A model generated the notes under the pieces. It made no database searches, was not told the origin of the DNA, and worked only from the letters and a program-made list of their open reading frames with translations. A stretch of DNA of 58,238 nt from Alphaproteobacteria bacterium (lineage in GTDB: Bacteria > Pseudomonadota > Alphaproteobacteria > Rhodobacterales > Rhodobacteraceae). The translations under genes were made by a program, and so were the position numbers. Position 1 is the first letter of the stretch, and each line of letters begins with the position of its first letter. The stretch is taken from contig JAUIBL010000025.1 of assembly GCA_030428355.1 (NCBI GenBank), forward strand, positions 1 through 58,238, written 5' to 3'. This document shows, piece by piece, positions 44,062 to 53,122 of this stretch.

Positions 44062-45270
44062 ATGATCCTGACATCGACCGAAACCCAACCCAATCTGCCG
44101 CGCTATTTTGCGCAGGTCTTTGCGATGGCGGACAAGCTTCAGAAGGGGCGGATCGATTTCATCCTGCCCGATGGCCGCCATTTCCGGGCCGAGGGAAAGG
44201 AGCCGGGACCGGTTGCCGAGGTGCATGTGCACAACAGTGATCTGTTCGCGCGGCTGATCCGCGACGGCGATCTGGGCTTCAGCGATGCCTATCTCGAAGG
44301 CTGGTGGAGCACGCCGGATTTGCAGGCCTTCATGGATTTCGTGCATGGCGACAATAACGAGGTCTATGACGGGTTTCCCGGCATGAGATTCGTTCGCTGG
44401 TACGAACAATTGCGGTTCTGGATGCAGTCGAATTCCAAACGGCAGGCGAAGAAGAACATCAGTTACCATTACGATCTGGGCAATGATTTCTATTCTCTTT
44501 GGCTGGACGACACGATGACCTATTCGTCCGCCCTGTTCGAGACCGGGCAGGAGAGCACGGAAAAGGCGCAGATCGCCAAATACAAAAGCATGGTCGACCA
44601 GATGGGCGCGCAGCCGGGGGATCATGTGCTGGAGATCGGCTGCGGCTGGGGGGGCTTTGCCGAATACGCCGCCAAGGAACGCGGCCTAAAAGTTACCGGA
44701 CTGACCATCAGCGAAGAGCAGTACAAATACGCGGTGGACCGGATCGCCAAGGCCGGTTTGTCGGATCGTGTGACTTTCAAGTTGCAGGATTACCGCGATG
44801 AGAAGGGCCAGTATGACGGGATCGCGTCGATCGAAATGTTCGAGGCGGTTGGGCAGAAATACTGGCCGACCTATTTCAATTCGGTGAAGAACTGCCTCAA
44901 ACCCGGCAAACATGCGACACTGCAGATCATCACGGTCGAAGACTCGCGCTGGGAGATTTACAACCGGGGCGTTGATTTCATTCAGAAATATATCTTCCCC
45001 GGTGGCATGTTGCCCAGCCCGGGCGTGCTGCGGCAGGAAATCGAGGCAGCGGGTCTCAAAGTGGCGCAATCCATCGAATTCGGGGAAAGTTACAGCCAGA
45101 CGCTGCGGCGTTGGCACGAGACCTTCAACGAAAAATGGGATCAGGTGGCCGCGCTTGGATTTGATGAGCGATTCCGCAGAATGTGGAATTTCTATCTCAC
45201 CTCTTGCGCGGCGACGTTTCATAGCGGAAACTGTGATGTGACCCAGATCACGATCACGAGACCAAGTTAA
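44062..45270 (+). CDS. Cyclopropane-fatty-acyl-phospholipid synthase family protein
   Basis: 402-residue SAM-dependent methyltransferase of the CFA synthase family, which adds a methylene bridge to unsaturated acyl chains in membrane phospholipids. The N-terminal lipid-binding part has FSDAYLEGWWSTPDLQAFMDF, then NISYHYDLGNDFYSLWLDDTMTYSSALF, the SAM motif VLEIGCGWGGFAEYAA, GLTISEEQYKYA, and late YIFPGGMLPSPGVL. trgA follows with no gap, so the two are probably co-transcribed. Confidence 0.92.
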   Translation: MILTSTETQPNLPRYFAQVFAMADKLQKGRIDFILPDGRHFRAEGKEPGPVAEVHVHNSDLFARLIRDGDLGFSDAYLEGWWSTPDLQAFMDFVHGDNNEVYDGFPGMRFVRWYEQLRFWMQSNSKRQAKKNISYHYDLGNDFYSLWLDDTMTYSSALFETGQESTEKAQIAKYKSMVDQMGAQPGDHVLEIGCGWGGFAEYAAKERGLKVTGLTISEEQYKYAVDRIAKAGLSDRVTFKLQDYRDEKGQYDGIASIEMFEAVGQKYWPTYFNSVKNCLKPGKHATLQIITVEDSRWEIYNRGVDFIQKYIFPGGMLPSPGVLRQEIEAAGLKVAQSIEFGESYSQTLRRWHETFNEKWDQVAALGFDERFRRMWNFYLTSCAATFHSGNCDVTQITITRPS

Positions 45271-45711
45271 ATGCCCACTGCCGCCAAAGCCGTTGCAGCT
45301 CTCTGTCTCGCCGCTTTGGGGTATCTTGCGTCGGAAGTGATCAAGACACTGCTGCCCGCCAGCACGTATTTCGGCAATTTCTCGATCTACAATGCGGTGA
45401 TCGGCGCGTTTGTCGGCTGGATTGTCGTTGGCACGCGGGCCGGGCGGGGCACAAAAGACGCCATTGCAAATGGGCTGACGGGTGTGGCCGCGCTGCTGTT
45501 CTGGTGCATCTTCGTCCATGCCAGCCTCGAGATGTTCGATCTGTCGATGAAGCGGCGGTATGACGGCCCGGTCGAGGCATTCTCGGCGATTTTCGAGATC
45601 GGGATCGAATATGCCGCCCTGCTGTGGAACCCGATGATGATCTCCACTCTGCTGATCGGTGCATTGCTGACAGGCTATTTTTCGGAATACGCGGCGCGGC
45701 ACTGGAAGTAG
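45271..45711 (+). CDS. trgA: TrgA family membrane protein
   Basis: 146-residue protein with about four membrane helices (AAKAVAALCLAALGYLASEVI, IYNAVIGAFVGWIVVGTRAG, GLTGVAALLFWCIFVHASLEMFDLSMKRRYDGPVEAF, and a final helix). It matches TrgA, named in Rhodobacter sphaeroides for high-level tellurite resistance together with trgB. The ATG directly follows the CFA synthase TAA. trgB and cysK come next, so gene order supports the name. Mechanism unknown. Confidence 0.86.
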   Translation: MPTAAKAVAALCLAALGYLASEVIKTLLPASTYFGNFSIYNAVIGAFVGWIVVGTRAGRGTKDAIANGLTGVAALLFWCIFVHASLEMFDLSMKRRYDGPVEAFSAIFEIGIEYAALLWNPMMISTLLIGALLTGYFSEYAARHWK

Positions 45712-45717
45712 GCGGAT

Positions 45718-46854
45718 TTGTCTGCGTTGTTCTTTTACGGCACCTTGTGTCACGTGCCCTTGCTCGAGGCGGTGTTGGGTGTCGAGGCAGATGCGCTTTC
45801 TGACCGGCTGAGCCCGGCCATTTTGCCGGATCATCTTGTGTCCTGGGTCAAGGACCAGCCCTATCCGATGATCGAAAAAGACGCCGGTGCAGAGGCCCAT
45901 GGTCTTGTTCTGTCGGATGTAACGGACGAGGAAGAGGACCGCCTGAAGTATTATGAAGGCGCGTTTTCCTATCATCTGAGCGAGATCGTCGTGCAGATGG
46001 ATCAGGCGTCACGGACGGCGCTGTGTTTTTATCCGATGTCACAGGATCAAATGCGGGGTGCCGAGTGGGTGCTTGCGGATTGGGTGCGCGGCTGGGGGGA
46101 AATGGCGGTCGGGGCGGCACGGGACGTGATGGCCCGGCGTGCGCGCTATGATGCGGAAACCGCATCCCGGCTGAGGCCCTTTCTGATGGCCCGTCATTGG
46201 TCACGGCAGATGGCGCGCCGGTCGGATGCTCCGACCACACGGCGGTATCGCCGGGCAGAGGGCGATGTCACGGTGCATGACCGGGCAGCCGGGTATCTGG
46301 GGTTCTTCGAATTGGCCGAGTTTCAGTTCGATCACAGGCGGTTCGATGCCACCCGCAGCCCGCCTGTCACCCGCGAGGCGTTTCTGGCTTTCGATGCGGC
46401 GTTGGTTCTGCCTTATGATCCGGCGACGGATCACATTCTGCTGATCGAGCAATTGCGCTTCGGTCCGCTGTGGCGGGACGATCCGCAGCCTTGGGTGTTC
46501 GAGCCGATTGCCGGACTGGTCGACGCGGGTGAAGACCCGGCGGAGACCGCGCGACGCGAGGCGATGGAGGAAAGCGGCTTGCGGCTTGGGGCTTTGGAGC
46601 CGATGGTGCAGGTCTATGCGTCCCCGGGGTATTCGACCGAGTTTTTCCATTGTTTTCTTGGCATTGCGAACCTTTCTGAATTCACCGCTTCAAGTGGCGG
46701 GCTGGCGTCGGAACACGAGGATATTCGCAGCCATGTGATGCCGTTCGACACCGCGATGGGGTTGGTGCAAACCGGTGAGATCAATGCCGGGCCGTTGATC
46801 ATGATGCTGTATTGGCTGGCGGCGGAACGCGGTCGATTGCGCGCCTCGGCTTGA
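45718..46854 (+). CDS. trgB: TrgB: gamma-glutamylcyclotransferase-like plus NUDIX fusion
   Basis: 378 residues in two domains. Residues 1-130 are a gamma-glutamylcyclotransferase-like (AIG2) domain opening with LFFYGTLCHVPLLEAVLG. Residues 185-378 are a NUDIX hydrolase of the ADP-ribose pyrophosphatase type, with the Nudix box GLVDAGEDPAETARREAMEESGLRLG. The start is a TTG at 45718 six bases after trgA, read as MSALFFYG. The fusion and position match trgB of Rhodobacter; how it aids tellurite tolerance is unknown, though thiol and nucleotide-sugar turnover are plausible. Confidence 0.88.
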   Translation: MSALFFYGTLCHVPLLEAVLGVEADALSDRLSPAILPDHLVSWVKDQPYPMIEKDAGAEAHGLVLSDVTDEEEDRLKYYEGAFSYHLSEIVVQMDQASRTALCFYPMSQDQMRGAEWVLADWVRGWGEMAVGAARDVMARRARYDAETASRLRPFLMARHWSRQMARRSDAPTTRRYRRAEGDVTVHDRAAGYLGFFELAEFQFDHRRFDATRSPPVTREAFLAFDAALVLPYDPATDHILLIEQLRFGPLWRDDPQPWVFEPIAGLVDAGEDPAETARREAMEESGLRLGALEPMVQVYASPGYSTEFFHCFLGIANLSEFTASSGGLASEHEDIRSHVMPFDTAMGLVQTGEINAGPLIMMLYWLAAERGRLRASA

Positions 46855-46907
46855 GTTCCGCACCCATCGGGCCTACACCCTGAGGAAACACATCTGACGG
46901 GGGCACC

Positions 46908-47942
46908 ATGCGTTTTGCAGGCGAACTGGCCGAAGCTGTCGGCAACACTCCTTTGATCAAGCTGCGCAAGGCCAGCGAAGCGACCGGATGCACCATTCTG
47001 GGCAAGGCGGAGTTTCTCAATCCGGGCCAGTCGGTCAAGGACCGTGCGGCGCTGTTCATCATCAAGGACGCGATTGCCAAGGGCACGCTGAAGCCCGGTG
47101 GCACGATTGTCGAAGGCACGGCGGGCAATACCGGGATCGGGCTTGCGCTCGTGGGCGCGTCGATGGGGTTCAAGACGGTGATCGTCATTCCCGAGACGCA
47201 GAGCCAGGAAAAGAAGGACATGCTGCGCCTTGCGGGCGCTGAATTGGTCGAGGTGCCTGCGGCGCCTTACAAGAACCCGAACAACTACGTGCGCTATTCG
47301 GGCCGTCTGGCCGAGGAAATGGCGCGGCGCAGCAATGAAGGGGTGATCTGGGCCAACCAGTTCGACAATGTGGCGAACCGGCAGGCGCATATCGAAACCA
47401 CCGGTCCCGAGATCTGGGCGCAGACCGACGGCAAGGTGGATGGTTTCATATGCGCGGTTGGCTCGGGTGGCACGCTGGCCGGTGTGGCCGAAGTGCTGCA
47501 GCCCAAAGGGGTCAAGATCGGTCTGGCCGATCCGATGGGAGCGGCGCTTTATTCCTATTACACCACCGGGGAGTTCAAATCTGAAGGCGGGTCGATCACC
47601 GAAGGGATCGGGCAGGGGCGTGTGACCGCAAACCTTGAAGGGTTCAAACCTGATTTCGCCTATCGGATCCCTGATGAAGACGCGTTGCCCATCGTGTTCG
47701 ATCTTCTGGCCGAAGAAGGCCTGTGCCTTGGTGGGTCGTCTGGCATCAATATCGCCGGTGCGATGCGTCTGGCCAAGGATTTGGGGCCAGGTCATACCAT
47801 CGTGACGATCCTGTGTGACTATGGCACACGCTACCAGTCCAAACTGTTCAACCCGTCCTTCCTCAAGGAAAAGGGTCTGCCGGTGCCTGCATGGCTGGAT
47901 GCCGCACCCCTGGACATTCCCAAGGTCTTCGAGGATCAATGA
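46908..47942 (+). CDS. cysK: Cysteine synthase A
   Basis: 344-residue PLP enzyme that makes cysteine from O-acetylserine and sulfide. The cofactor lysine is in NPGQSVKDRAALFIIKDA, the substrate loop is EGTAGNTGIGLALVGA, and the phosphate-binding glycine loop is AVGSGGTLAGVAEVL. It is longer than typical 310-residue CysK by an extra C-terminal stretch. It follows trgB, as in Rhodobacter, where cysK also takes part in tellurite resistance. Its TGA overlaps the next gene's ATG (ATGA). Confidence 0.93.
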   Translation: MRFAGELAEAVGNTPLIKLRKASEATGCTILGKAEFLNPGQSVKDRAALFIIKDAIAKGTLKPGGTIVEGTAGNTGIGLALVGASMGFKTVIVIPETQSQEKKDMLRLAGAELVEVPAAPYKNPNNYVRYSGRLAEEMARRSNEGVIWANQFDNVANRQAHIETTGPEIWAQTDGKVDGFICAVGSGGTLAGVAEVLQPKGVKIGLADPMGAALYSYYTTGEFKSEGGSITEGIGQGRVTANLEGFKPDFAYRIPDEDALPIVFDLLAEEGLCLGGSSGINIAGAMRLAKDLGPGHTIVTILCDYGTRYQSKLFNPSFLKEKGLPVPAWLDAAPLDIPKVFEDQ

Positions 47943-50299
47943 CATCCGTTTTCGCAGTGCTTCGGGCCGCGACGTTCTGGCTGATCCTGTCTGTTTCCGC
48001 GGTTTTCGCGCAGAGTGGGCAGATCGACTACACGGCGTGGGAAGAGGTCGCAACCCGTGCGGAAACCGCAATCGCATCGGGGGCGGTCTCGACCGAAACG
48101 CTCGAAGCGGTGCGGTCGGAAGTGTCCGTCTATCGCGACCAGTTGCTAGGTCTGCAAAATGCCGGCGATCCGCGCATCCCGACGCTGCAATCGCAACTCG
48201 CGGCTTTGGGCACGCCGCCCGAGGACGGGACCGAACCCGAGGAGATCGCGCAGCGCCGTCAGGACCTCCAGCGCCAGATTGCGCAACTTCAGGCGCCCGT
48301 GCTGCGCGCGCAGGAGGCGTATAACCGGGCCGATGGCCTGATTGCCGCCATTGACGAGGTTGTCCGCTCGCGCCAGACCGAACGCCTGCTCCAGCGCGAT
48401 GCCGGGCCTCTTGATCCACGCCACTGGGGACCTGCGGTCACCGCCATTTTCGTACCGTTCCATGACATGGCGCGGGATGTCATGACCAATTGGAACAATC
48501 CCGTCCGGCGCGAAGCATTCTACGACCAGCTTCCGGCGATCCTGTTTCTGGTGGCCATAGGTGGCGTCTTGGTGTTCCGCGCCCCACGTTTCATCGATCG
48601 CATCGGAACGTGGCTGCGCGGCAAGACAAGGCGGGGCACGGGTGTCTGGAGCACACTTCTGTCGCTTCTGGCACTGATGATCCCGACCCTTGGTCTGTTC
48701 CTGTTCGTCATTGCCTTTCAGGCCAGCGAGATGCTGGGGGACCGAGGGGCGGAGTTCTTCTTTGTTCTGCCTGTCATGCTGTTCGTGGTGCTGCTGGCGC
48801 GCTGGCTGAGCACCCAGACCTTTTCCAGCGATGACGACACGAAAACCATCGCCCTGTCGCAACAACGGCGCACCGAGGCCCGGTACTACGTCAATTCCCT
48901 GTCCTGGCTATTGGCCCTGAATCTGCTGTTTGGGTATCTTGTCGATATCGGCGATTGGGCCGACGAAACCCGCGCCGTGCTTGGCTTCGTCATCCATGCC
49001 CTGTGCGGCGTGATCCTGTTCCGCCTTGGTCAGATCCTGCGCAAGACCGGTGCACCTCAGGAGCCGGTGGAGAGTTCGGGCGAGGACAGCCTGCACCTGT
49101 CCTTCCCGTCCCGACTGGCCCGGTTGGCAGGGCAGGGTGCGATGCTGGTCGGGATCGCAGGGCCCATCCTTTCGGCCATCGGCTATTTCAATCTGGCCGA
49201 GGCGCTGATCTTTCCGACCATCGTGACACTGGGCCTGTTTGCGCTGCTGCTGATGCTCCAGCGCCTGATGCGCGACCTCTATCATCTGGTGACCGGCGCG
49301 CCGCTTGATGAAACCCAGAGCCTTTTGCCGGTGGTGTCCGGCAGTGTTCTGACGCTTCTCGCGGTGCCGGTCCTTGCCCTGATCTGGGGCGCACGGGTGG
49401 CTGACCTCACCGAGCTCTGGTCGCGGTTTCAGGCCGGGTTTTCCTTTGGCGACACGCGGATCTCGCCCACGGATTTCCTGACCTTCGCCTTTGTCTTCGT
49501 CATCGGCTACGTCCTCACCCGCCTGTTGCAAGGGGGACTCCGGGGGTCGGTCCTGCCGAAAACGCGGCTCGACAAAGGCGGCCAGACGGCGATCGTGTCG
49601 GGTACGGGTTATCTGGGCATCTTCCTGTCGGTCATCATCGCCATCACGGCGGCGGGCATCGACCTCACGGCGCTGGCCTTTGTCGCAGGTGCCCTGTCGG
49701 TCGGGATAGGTTTCGGCCTTCAGAACATCGTGCAGAACTTCGTTTCGGGGATCATCCTGCTGATCGAACGGCCGATCTCGGAAGGCGACTGGATCGAGGT
49801 GAACGGCCAGCACGGCACCGTGCGCGACATCTCTGTCCGCTCCACCCGGATCGAGACCTTCGACCGGACCGAGGTGATTGTACCCAACGCCGATCTTGTG
49901 TCCAATTCGGTCACCAACTACACCCGGGGCAATACGCTGGGCCGTCTGGTTGTGGATGTGGGCGTGGCCTACGGCACCGATACGCGCAAGGTCGAAGACA
50001 TCCTTTACAAGATCGCCCGCAATCACGACATGGTGCTGATGAACCCCGAACCCTTTGTGCATTTCAAAGGCTTCGGCGCGGATTCGCTTGATTTCGACGT
50101 GCGCATGATCCTGCGGGATGTGACGAAGATCCTTGTGGTGCGCACCGAGATCAACCACCAGATCACCGAAGCTTTCAAGCGCGAAGGCATCGAAATTCCC
50201 TTTGCCCAGCGGGACATCTGGCTGCGCAACCCCGAAACGCTCTATGGTCCCCGGACCGCGCCCGAAACGCCCAAAGAACCCGAGGAGCCGACATCGTGA
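47939..50299 (+). CDS. Large MscS-family mechanosensitive channel (DUF3772)
   Basis: 786-residue inner-membrane protein. A signal peptide (to about residue 24) is followed by a coiled-coil periplasmic DUF3772-like domain to about residue 180, then some ten membrane helices. The C-terminal MscS domain has the pore helix VAGALSVGIGFGLQNIVQNFVSG and the beta domain RPISEGDWIEVNGQHGTVRDISVRSTRIETFDRTEVIVPNADL. It releases solutes on osmotic downshock. It overlaps cysK by four bases and the alaX-like gene by four. Confidence 0.92.
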   Translation: MTSVFAVLRAATFWLILSVSAVFAQSGQIDYTAWEEVATRAETAIASGAVSTETLEAVRSEVSVYRDQLLGLQNAGDPRIPTLQSQLAALGTPPEDGTEPEEIAQRRQDLQRQIAQLQAPVLRAQEAYNRADGLIAAIDEVVRSRQTERLLQRDAGPLDPRHWGPAVTAIFVPFHDMARDVMTNWNNPVRREAFYDQLPAILFLVAIGGVLVFRAPRFIDRIGTWLRGKTRRGTGVWSTLLSLLALMIPTLGLFLFVIAFQASEMLGDRGAEFFFVLPVMLFVVLLARWLSTQTFSSDDDTKTIALSQQRRTEARYYVNSLSWLLALNLLFGYLVDIGDWADETRAVLGFVIHALCGVILFRLGQILRKTGAPQEPVESSGEDSLHLSFPSRLARLAGQGAMLVGIAGPILSAIGYFNLAEALIFPTIVTLGLFALLLMLQRLMRDLYHLVTGAPLDETQSLLPVVSGSVLTLLAVPVLALIWGARVADLTELWSRFQAGFSFGDTRISPTDFLTFAFVFVIGYVLTRLLQGGLRGSVLPKTRLDKGGQTAIVSGTGYLGIFLSVIIAITAAGIDLTALAFVAGALSVGIGFGLQNIVQNFVSGIILLIERPISEGDWIEVNGQHGTVRDISVRSTRIETFDRTEVIVPNADLVSNSVTNYTRGNTLGRLVVDVGVAYGTDTRKVEDILYKIARNHDMVLMNPEPFVHFKGFGADSLDFDVRMILRDVTKILVVRTEINHQITEAFKREGIEIPFAQRDIWLRNPETLYGPRTAPETPKEPEEPTS

Positions 50300-51024
50300 C
50301 GACGTTCGAAACTCCGCTGTATCGCAGCGACGCCTATGCCCGCGACGCATCGGCCCGCGTGTTGGGCCACACCGAGGAAGGCGGTATCATTCTCGATACC
50401 GATCTGTTCTATCCCACAGGAGGTGGTCAGCCGGGTGACAGTGGCTGGATCGACTGGGACGGCACCACCCTCGCCATCGCCACCACCGTCAAAGGCAACG
50501 CGGGTGAAAGCGTTCTTGTCCCCGCGGAACCGGCCCGTCTGCCTCCGGTTGGGGCGCATGTGGTGCAAAGACTGGATTGGGAGCGCCGCCACAAACACAT
50601 GCGGGTGCACACGGCGTTGCATCTTCTGTCCGTTGTCATTCCCCTTCCGGTCACCGGCGGGGCCATCGGGGCCGGGCGCGGGCGGCTTGATTTCATGATG
50701 CCCGAACCGCCCGAGGACAAAGATGCCATCGAAGACGCGCTCAATCGCCTGATCGACCGGGATCTGGTTGTGAGCGACGGCTGGATCACTGATGCCGAGC
50801 TGGATGCAAACCCGACGCTTGTGAAAACCATGTCGGTGCAACCGCCGCGTGGCAGTGGCCGGGTGCGGCTGGTCCGCATAGGCGAGGGCGATGCACAGGT
50901 CGACCTGCAGCCCTGCGGCGGGACGCATGTTGCCCGAACCGGCGAGATCGGACGCGTCGTGTTGGGCAAGATCGAGAACAAGGGCAAACAGAACCGCCGG
51001 GTGAACATCGCGCTGGAGGCGTGA
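50296..51024 (+). CDS. Alanyl-tRNA editing protein (AlaX)
   Basis: 242-residue trans-editing hydrolase that removes serine or glycine from mischarged tRNA-Ala. The four zinc ligands are present: HTALHLL (HxxxH) near residue 111 and PCGGTHVA (CxxxH) near residue 207. The N-terminal beta-barrel part has LFYPTGGGQPGDSG. It is the alaRS-editing-only form without synthetase. The start is a GTG at 50296 overlapping the channel stop (GTGA). Confidence 0.9.
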   Translation: MTTFETPLYRSDAYARDASARVLGHTEEGGIILDTDLFYPTGGGQPGDSGWIDWDGTTLAIATTVKGNAGESVLVPAEPARLPPVGAHVVQRLDWERRHKHMRVHTALHLLSVVIPLPVTGGAIGAGRGRLDFMMPEPPEDKDAIEDALNRLIDRDLVVSDGWITDAELDANPTLVKTMSVQPPRGSGRVRLVRIGEGDAQVDLQPCGGTHVARTGEIGRVVLGKIENKGKQNRRVNIALEA

Positions 51025-51398
51025 TGCACCGCGTAGCGTTCCTCGTGATCGGCGGGTTTGTCGTTCTGGTCGGACTGGTGTTGCTCGTGGCGCCGGGCAG
51101 CTATTTTCAGCTCTACGCGGTGACATATGTGCCCGGAATGGATTTCCCCGCGCGCCGGTTTGCACCGGCTGTTCTGGCCTTGGGCGCTTTGCTGCTTGTG
51201 GCGCGCCGGTTGGATCCCGGACCGTTTGTCGCGACGCTCTGCCTGATCTGCGCCTTGGCATTCCTTGGCGTCGCTGCAACCGGTGTCGCGGCCTGGACCT
51301 CCAACATCGCGCGCCCCGCCATTCTGGGCGCAGCCGCGCTGGAGCTTGTGATCGCGGGTGTCTTTCTTGGCCTGTGGGTGCGCCTGCGCAAGCTTTGA
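51024..51398 (+). CDS. Small four-helix membrane protein, unknown
   Basis: 124 residues with four hydrophobic helices (FLVIGGFVVLVGLVLLVAPG, APAVLALGALLLVARR, FVATLCLICALAFLGVAATGVA, and a final helix ending VRLRKL). The layout is like DUF4345 proteins, and the PGSYFQLY stretch after helix 1 fits, but the match is weak. The ATG at 51024 overlaps the alaX stop by one base; a GTG three bases earlier is possible. Last gene before the tRNA. Function unknown. Confidence 0.68.
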   Translation: MHRVAFLVIGGFVVLVGLVLLVAPGSYFQLYAVTYVPGMDFPARRFAPAVLALGALLLVARRLDPGPFVATLCLICALAFLGVAATGVAAWTSNIARPAILGAAALELVIAGVFLGLWVRLRKL

Positions 51399-51467
51399 GC
51401 AAAACTTCCCATCTATCTCAACAATCGCCCTTGCATCCCCCCAACGCTTTCTTCTAAACACCGCCTC

Positions 51468-51557
51468 GGACAGGTGGCCGAGTGGTCGAAGGCGCGCGCC
51501 TGGAAAGTGCGTAGGCGGGAGACCGTCTCGAGGGTTCGAATCCCTTCCTGTCCGCCA
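51468..51557 (+). tRNA. tRNA-Ser (anticodon GGA)
   Basis: 90 bases with the acceptor stem GGACAGG/CCTGTCC, discriminator G and encoded CCA. The anticodon loop CTGGAAA puts GGA at 51502-51504, reading UCC and UCU codons. The long variable arm (GGCGGGAGACCGTCTC region) is typical of serine tRNAs, and the T-loop GGGTTCGAATCCC is intact. Confidence 0.97.
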
Positions 51558-51583
51558 CTTGCCCCCGCGAAAGCGTTCTCCCG

Positions 51584-51605
51584 ATCCGGCTGCGGCCGGA
51601 TTTTT
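51584..51605 (+). terminator. Terminator after tRNA-Ser
   Basis: 7-bp stem ATCCGGC/GCCGGAT with loop TGCG and a run of five T overlapping the stem end, 26 bases after the tRNA. Confidence 0.8.
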
Positions 51606-51902
51606 CCGTTGTTTTCGAGGGTTATGCGGGAGGGGCTGAGCACCTGCCCCGGTGTCAGAAGGGCCTGAAGAGGTCTCTCAGGGCCTATATTCTCCGGACC
51701 TGATGACTGCACCGATTTGGTGAAATTCTTATAAGTCCTTGTAGGAGATAAAGAAAATCCAGCGTCCAAAATTGCTTGGATTGGAGTCGCGTTTGCGTCT
51801 TTTGCGACCGGTTTCGGAATTTCTCAGGCCATGGACCGTTCGAGCCTTTGCTTCCGACGCGCCCAATCGGGCATCACTTTGTCGAGAGGGCCGCATCATC
51901 GA
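51606..51902. other. Gap between tRNA-Ser terminator and CRISPR array
   Basis: About 300 bases with no gene found. It is noticeably AT-richer than its surroundings around 51710-51770 (TTCTTATAAG, AGATAAAGAAAA). It lies at the leader-distal end of the array. No copy of the tRNA 3' end that would mark an attachment site was seen. Confidence 0.4.
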
Positions 51903-53122
51903 GTCTCAATGAGGCCGGGGCTGGGAAGCCCCGGAAACCGGGATAGCGACTCACATAGCTCTTTAGTGATGCAGTGCTTCAATGAGGCCGGGGCTGGGAA
52001 GCCCCGGAAACTTACCGTCCTGACCAACCGCATCGGGGATTGCGGCGAAGCTTCAATGAGGCCGGGGCTGGGAAGCCCCGGAAACAAGCCATTGACGTGA
52101 TTATTTGTGCATTGGATATTATGCTTCAATGAGGCCGGGGCTGGGAAGCCCCGGAAACCCGCCTCGGATAGCCGGGGCGGCATCACCATTATTCAGGGGC
52201 TTCAATGAGGCCGGGGCTGGGAAGCCCCGGAAACTTGCCGCAGATCGGCAGGGAGTTTAACCGCGATCACAGCTTCAATGAGGCCGGGGCTGGGAAGCCC
52301 CGGAAACACCGGAAGGTAACATGCTCCGCCGGGTAAGGCGGTGTGCTTCAATGAGGCCGGGGCTGGGAAGCCCCGGAAACCCCGTCCGAATGGGCAGAGC
52401 GCAGCATCCGAATCCCTGTCGGGCTTCAATGAGGCCGGGGCTGGGAAGCCCCGGAAACAAACGCTGACCGCTTCCGGGCGATCACTGACCAGATGCTTCA
52501 ATGAGGCCGGGGCTGGGAAGCCCCGGAAACCGAGGTGGTCGCGGACGTAGGCCATCGCGTCGTCCATGCTTCAATGAGGCCGGGGCTGGGAAGCCCCGGA
52601 AACGTGAAGATGGACCTGCTTATATTGACCCAGATGGTACTGCTTCAATGAGGCCGGGGCTGGGAAGCCCCGGAAACGCTCGCACTTTGGGACGACCAGA
52701 TCGCCAGCCTGCCCGCTTCAATGAGGCCGGGGCTGGGAAGCCCCGGAAACCCCGTTCTTCAAACCCATCACGACAGGAGGCCCAAATGGGCTTCAATGAG
52801 GCCGGGGCTGGGAAGCCCCGGAAACCTCGACGTGGAGGCATGGCTCTCCCGCAAGGTGGCTGAGCTTCAATGAGGCCGGGGCTGGGAAGCCCCGGAAACT
52901 CCCGATCTTGCAGACCGTTCGGACGGAAGCAACGCGCATGCTTCAATGAGGCCGGGGCTGGGAAGCCCCGGAAACCCCAGCACCTTAATCGAATTGCCTG
53001 TCACCCCGGCATAGCTTCAATGAGGCCGGGGCTGGGAAGCCCCGGAAACTCTTATATCCTGCCAAGCCTGTACCGATCGGTGTCACGCTTCAATGAGGCC
53101 GGGGCTGGGAAGCCCCGGAAAC
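51903..53122 (-). CRISPR. Type I-G CRISPR array, 17 repeats and 16 spacers
   Basis: Repeats of 36 bp start at 51903, 51976, 52050, 52123, 52199, 52272, 52345, 52423, 52495, 52568, 52642, 52715, 52790, 52864, 52940, 53014 and 53087. Spacers are 36-42 bp (mostly 37-38; one of 42 at 52381). On the minus strand each repeat begins GTTTCCGGGG, has an 8-bp stem CCGGGGCT/AGCCCCGG, and ends CATTGAAGC, like the ATTGAAA(C) ends of many crRNA handles. All repeats are identical except the one at 51903, which reads ATTGAGAC at that end. A changed repeat marks the trailer, so the leader should be on the cas2 side and transcription leftward. Confidence 0.96.

Noticed and set aside
51903..53122. Plus-strand transcription of the CRISPR array, since repeats end GGAAAC on that strand
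   Set aside because: The minus-strand end CATTGAAGC is the better handle match, the mutated repeat is at the 51.9-kb end, and the cas genes are on the other side and on the minus strand.
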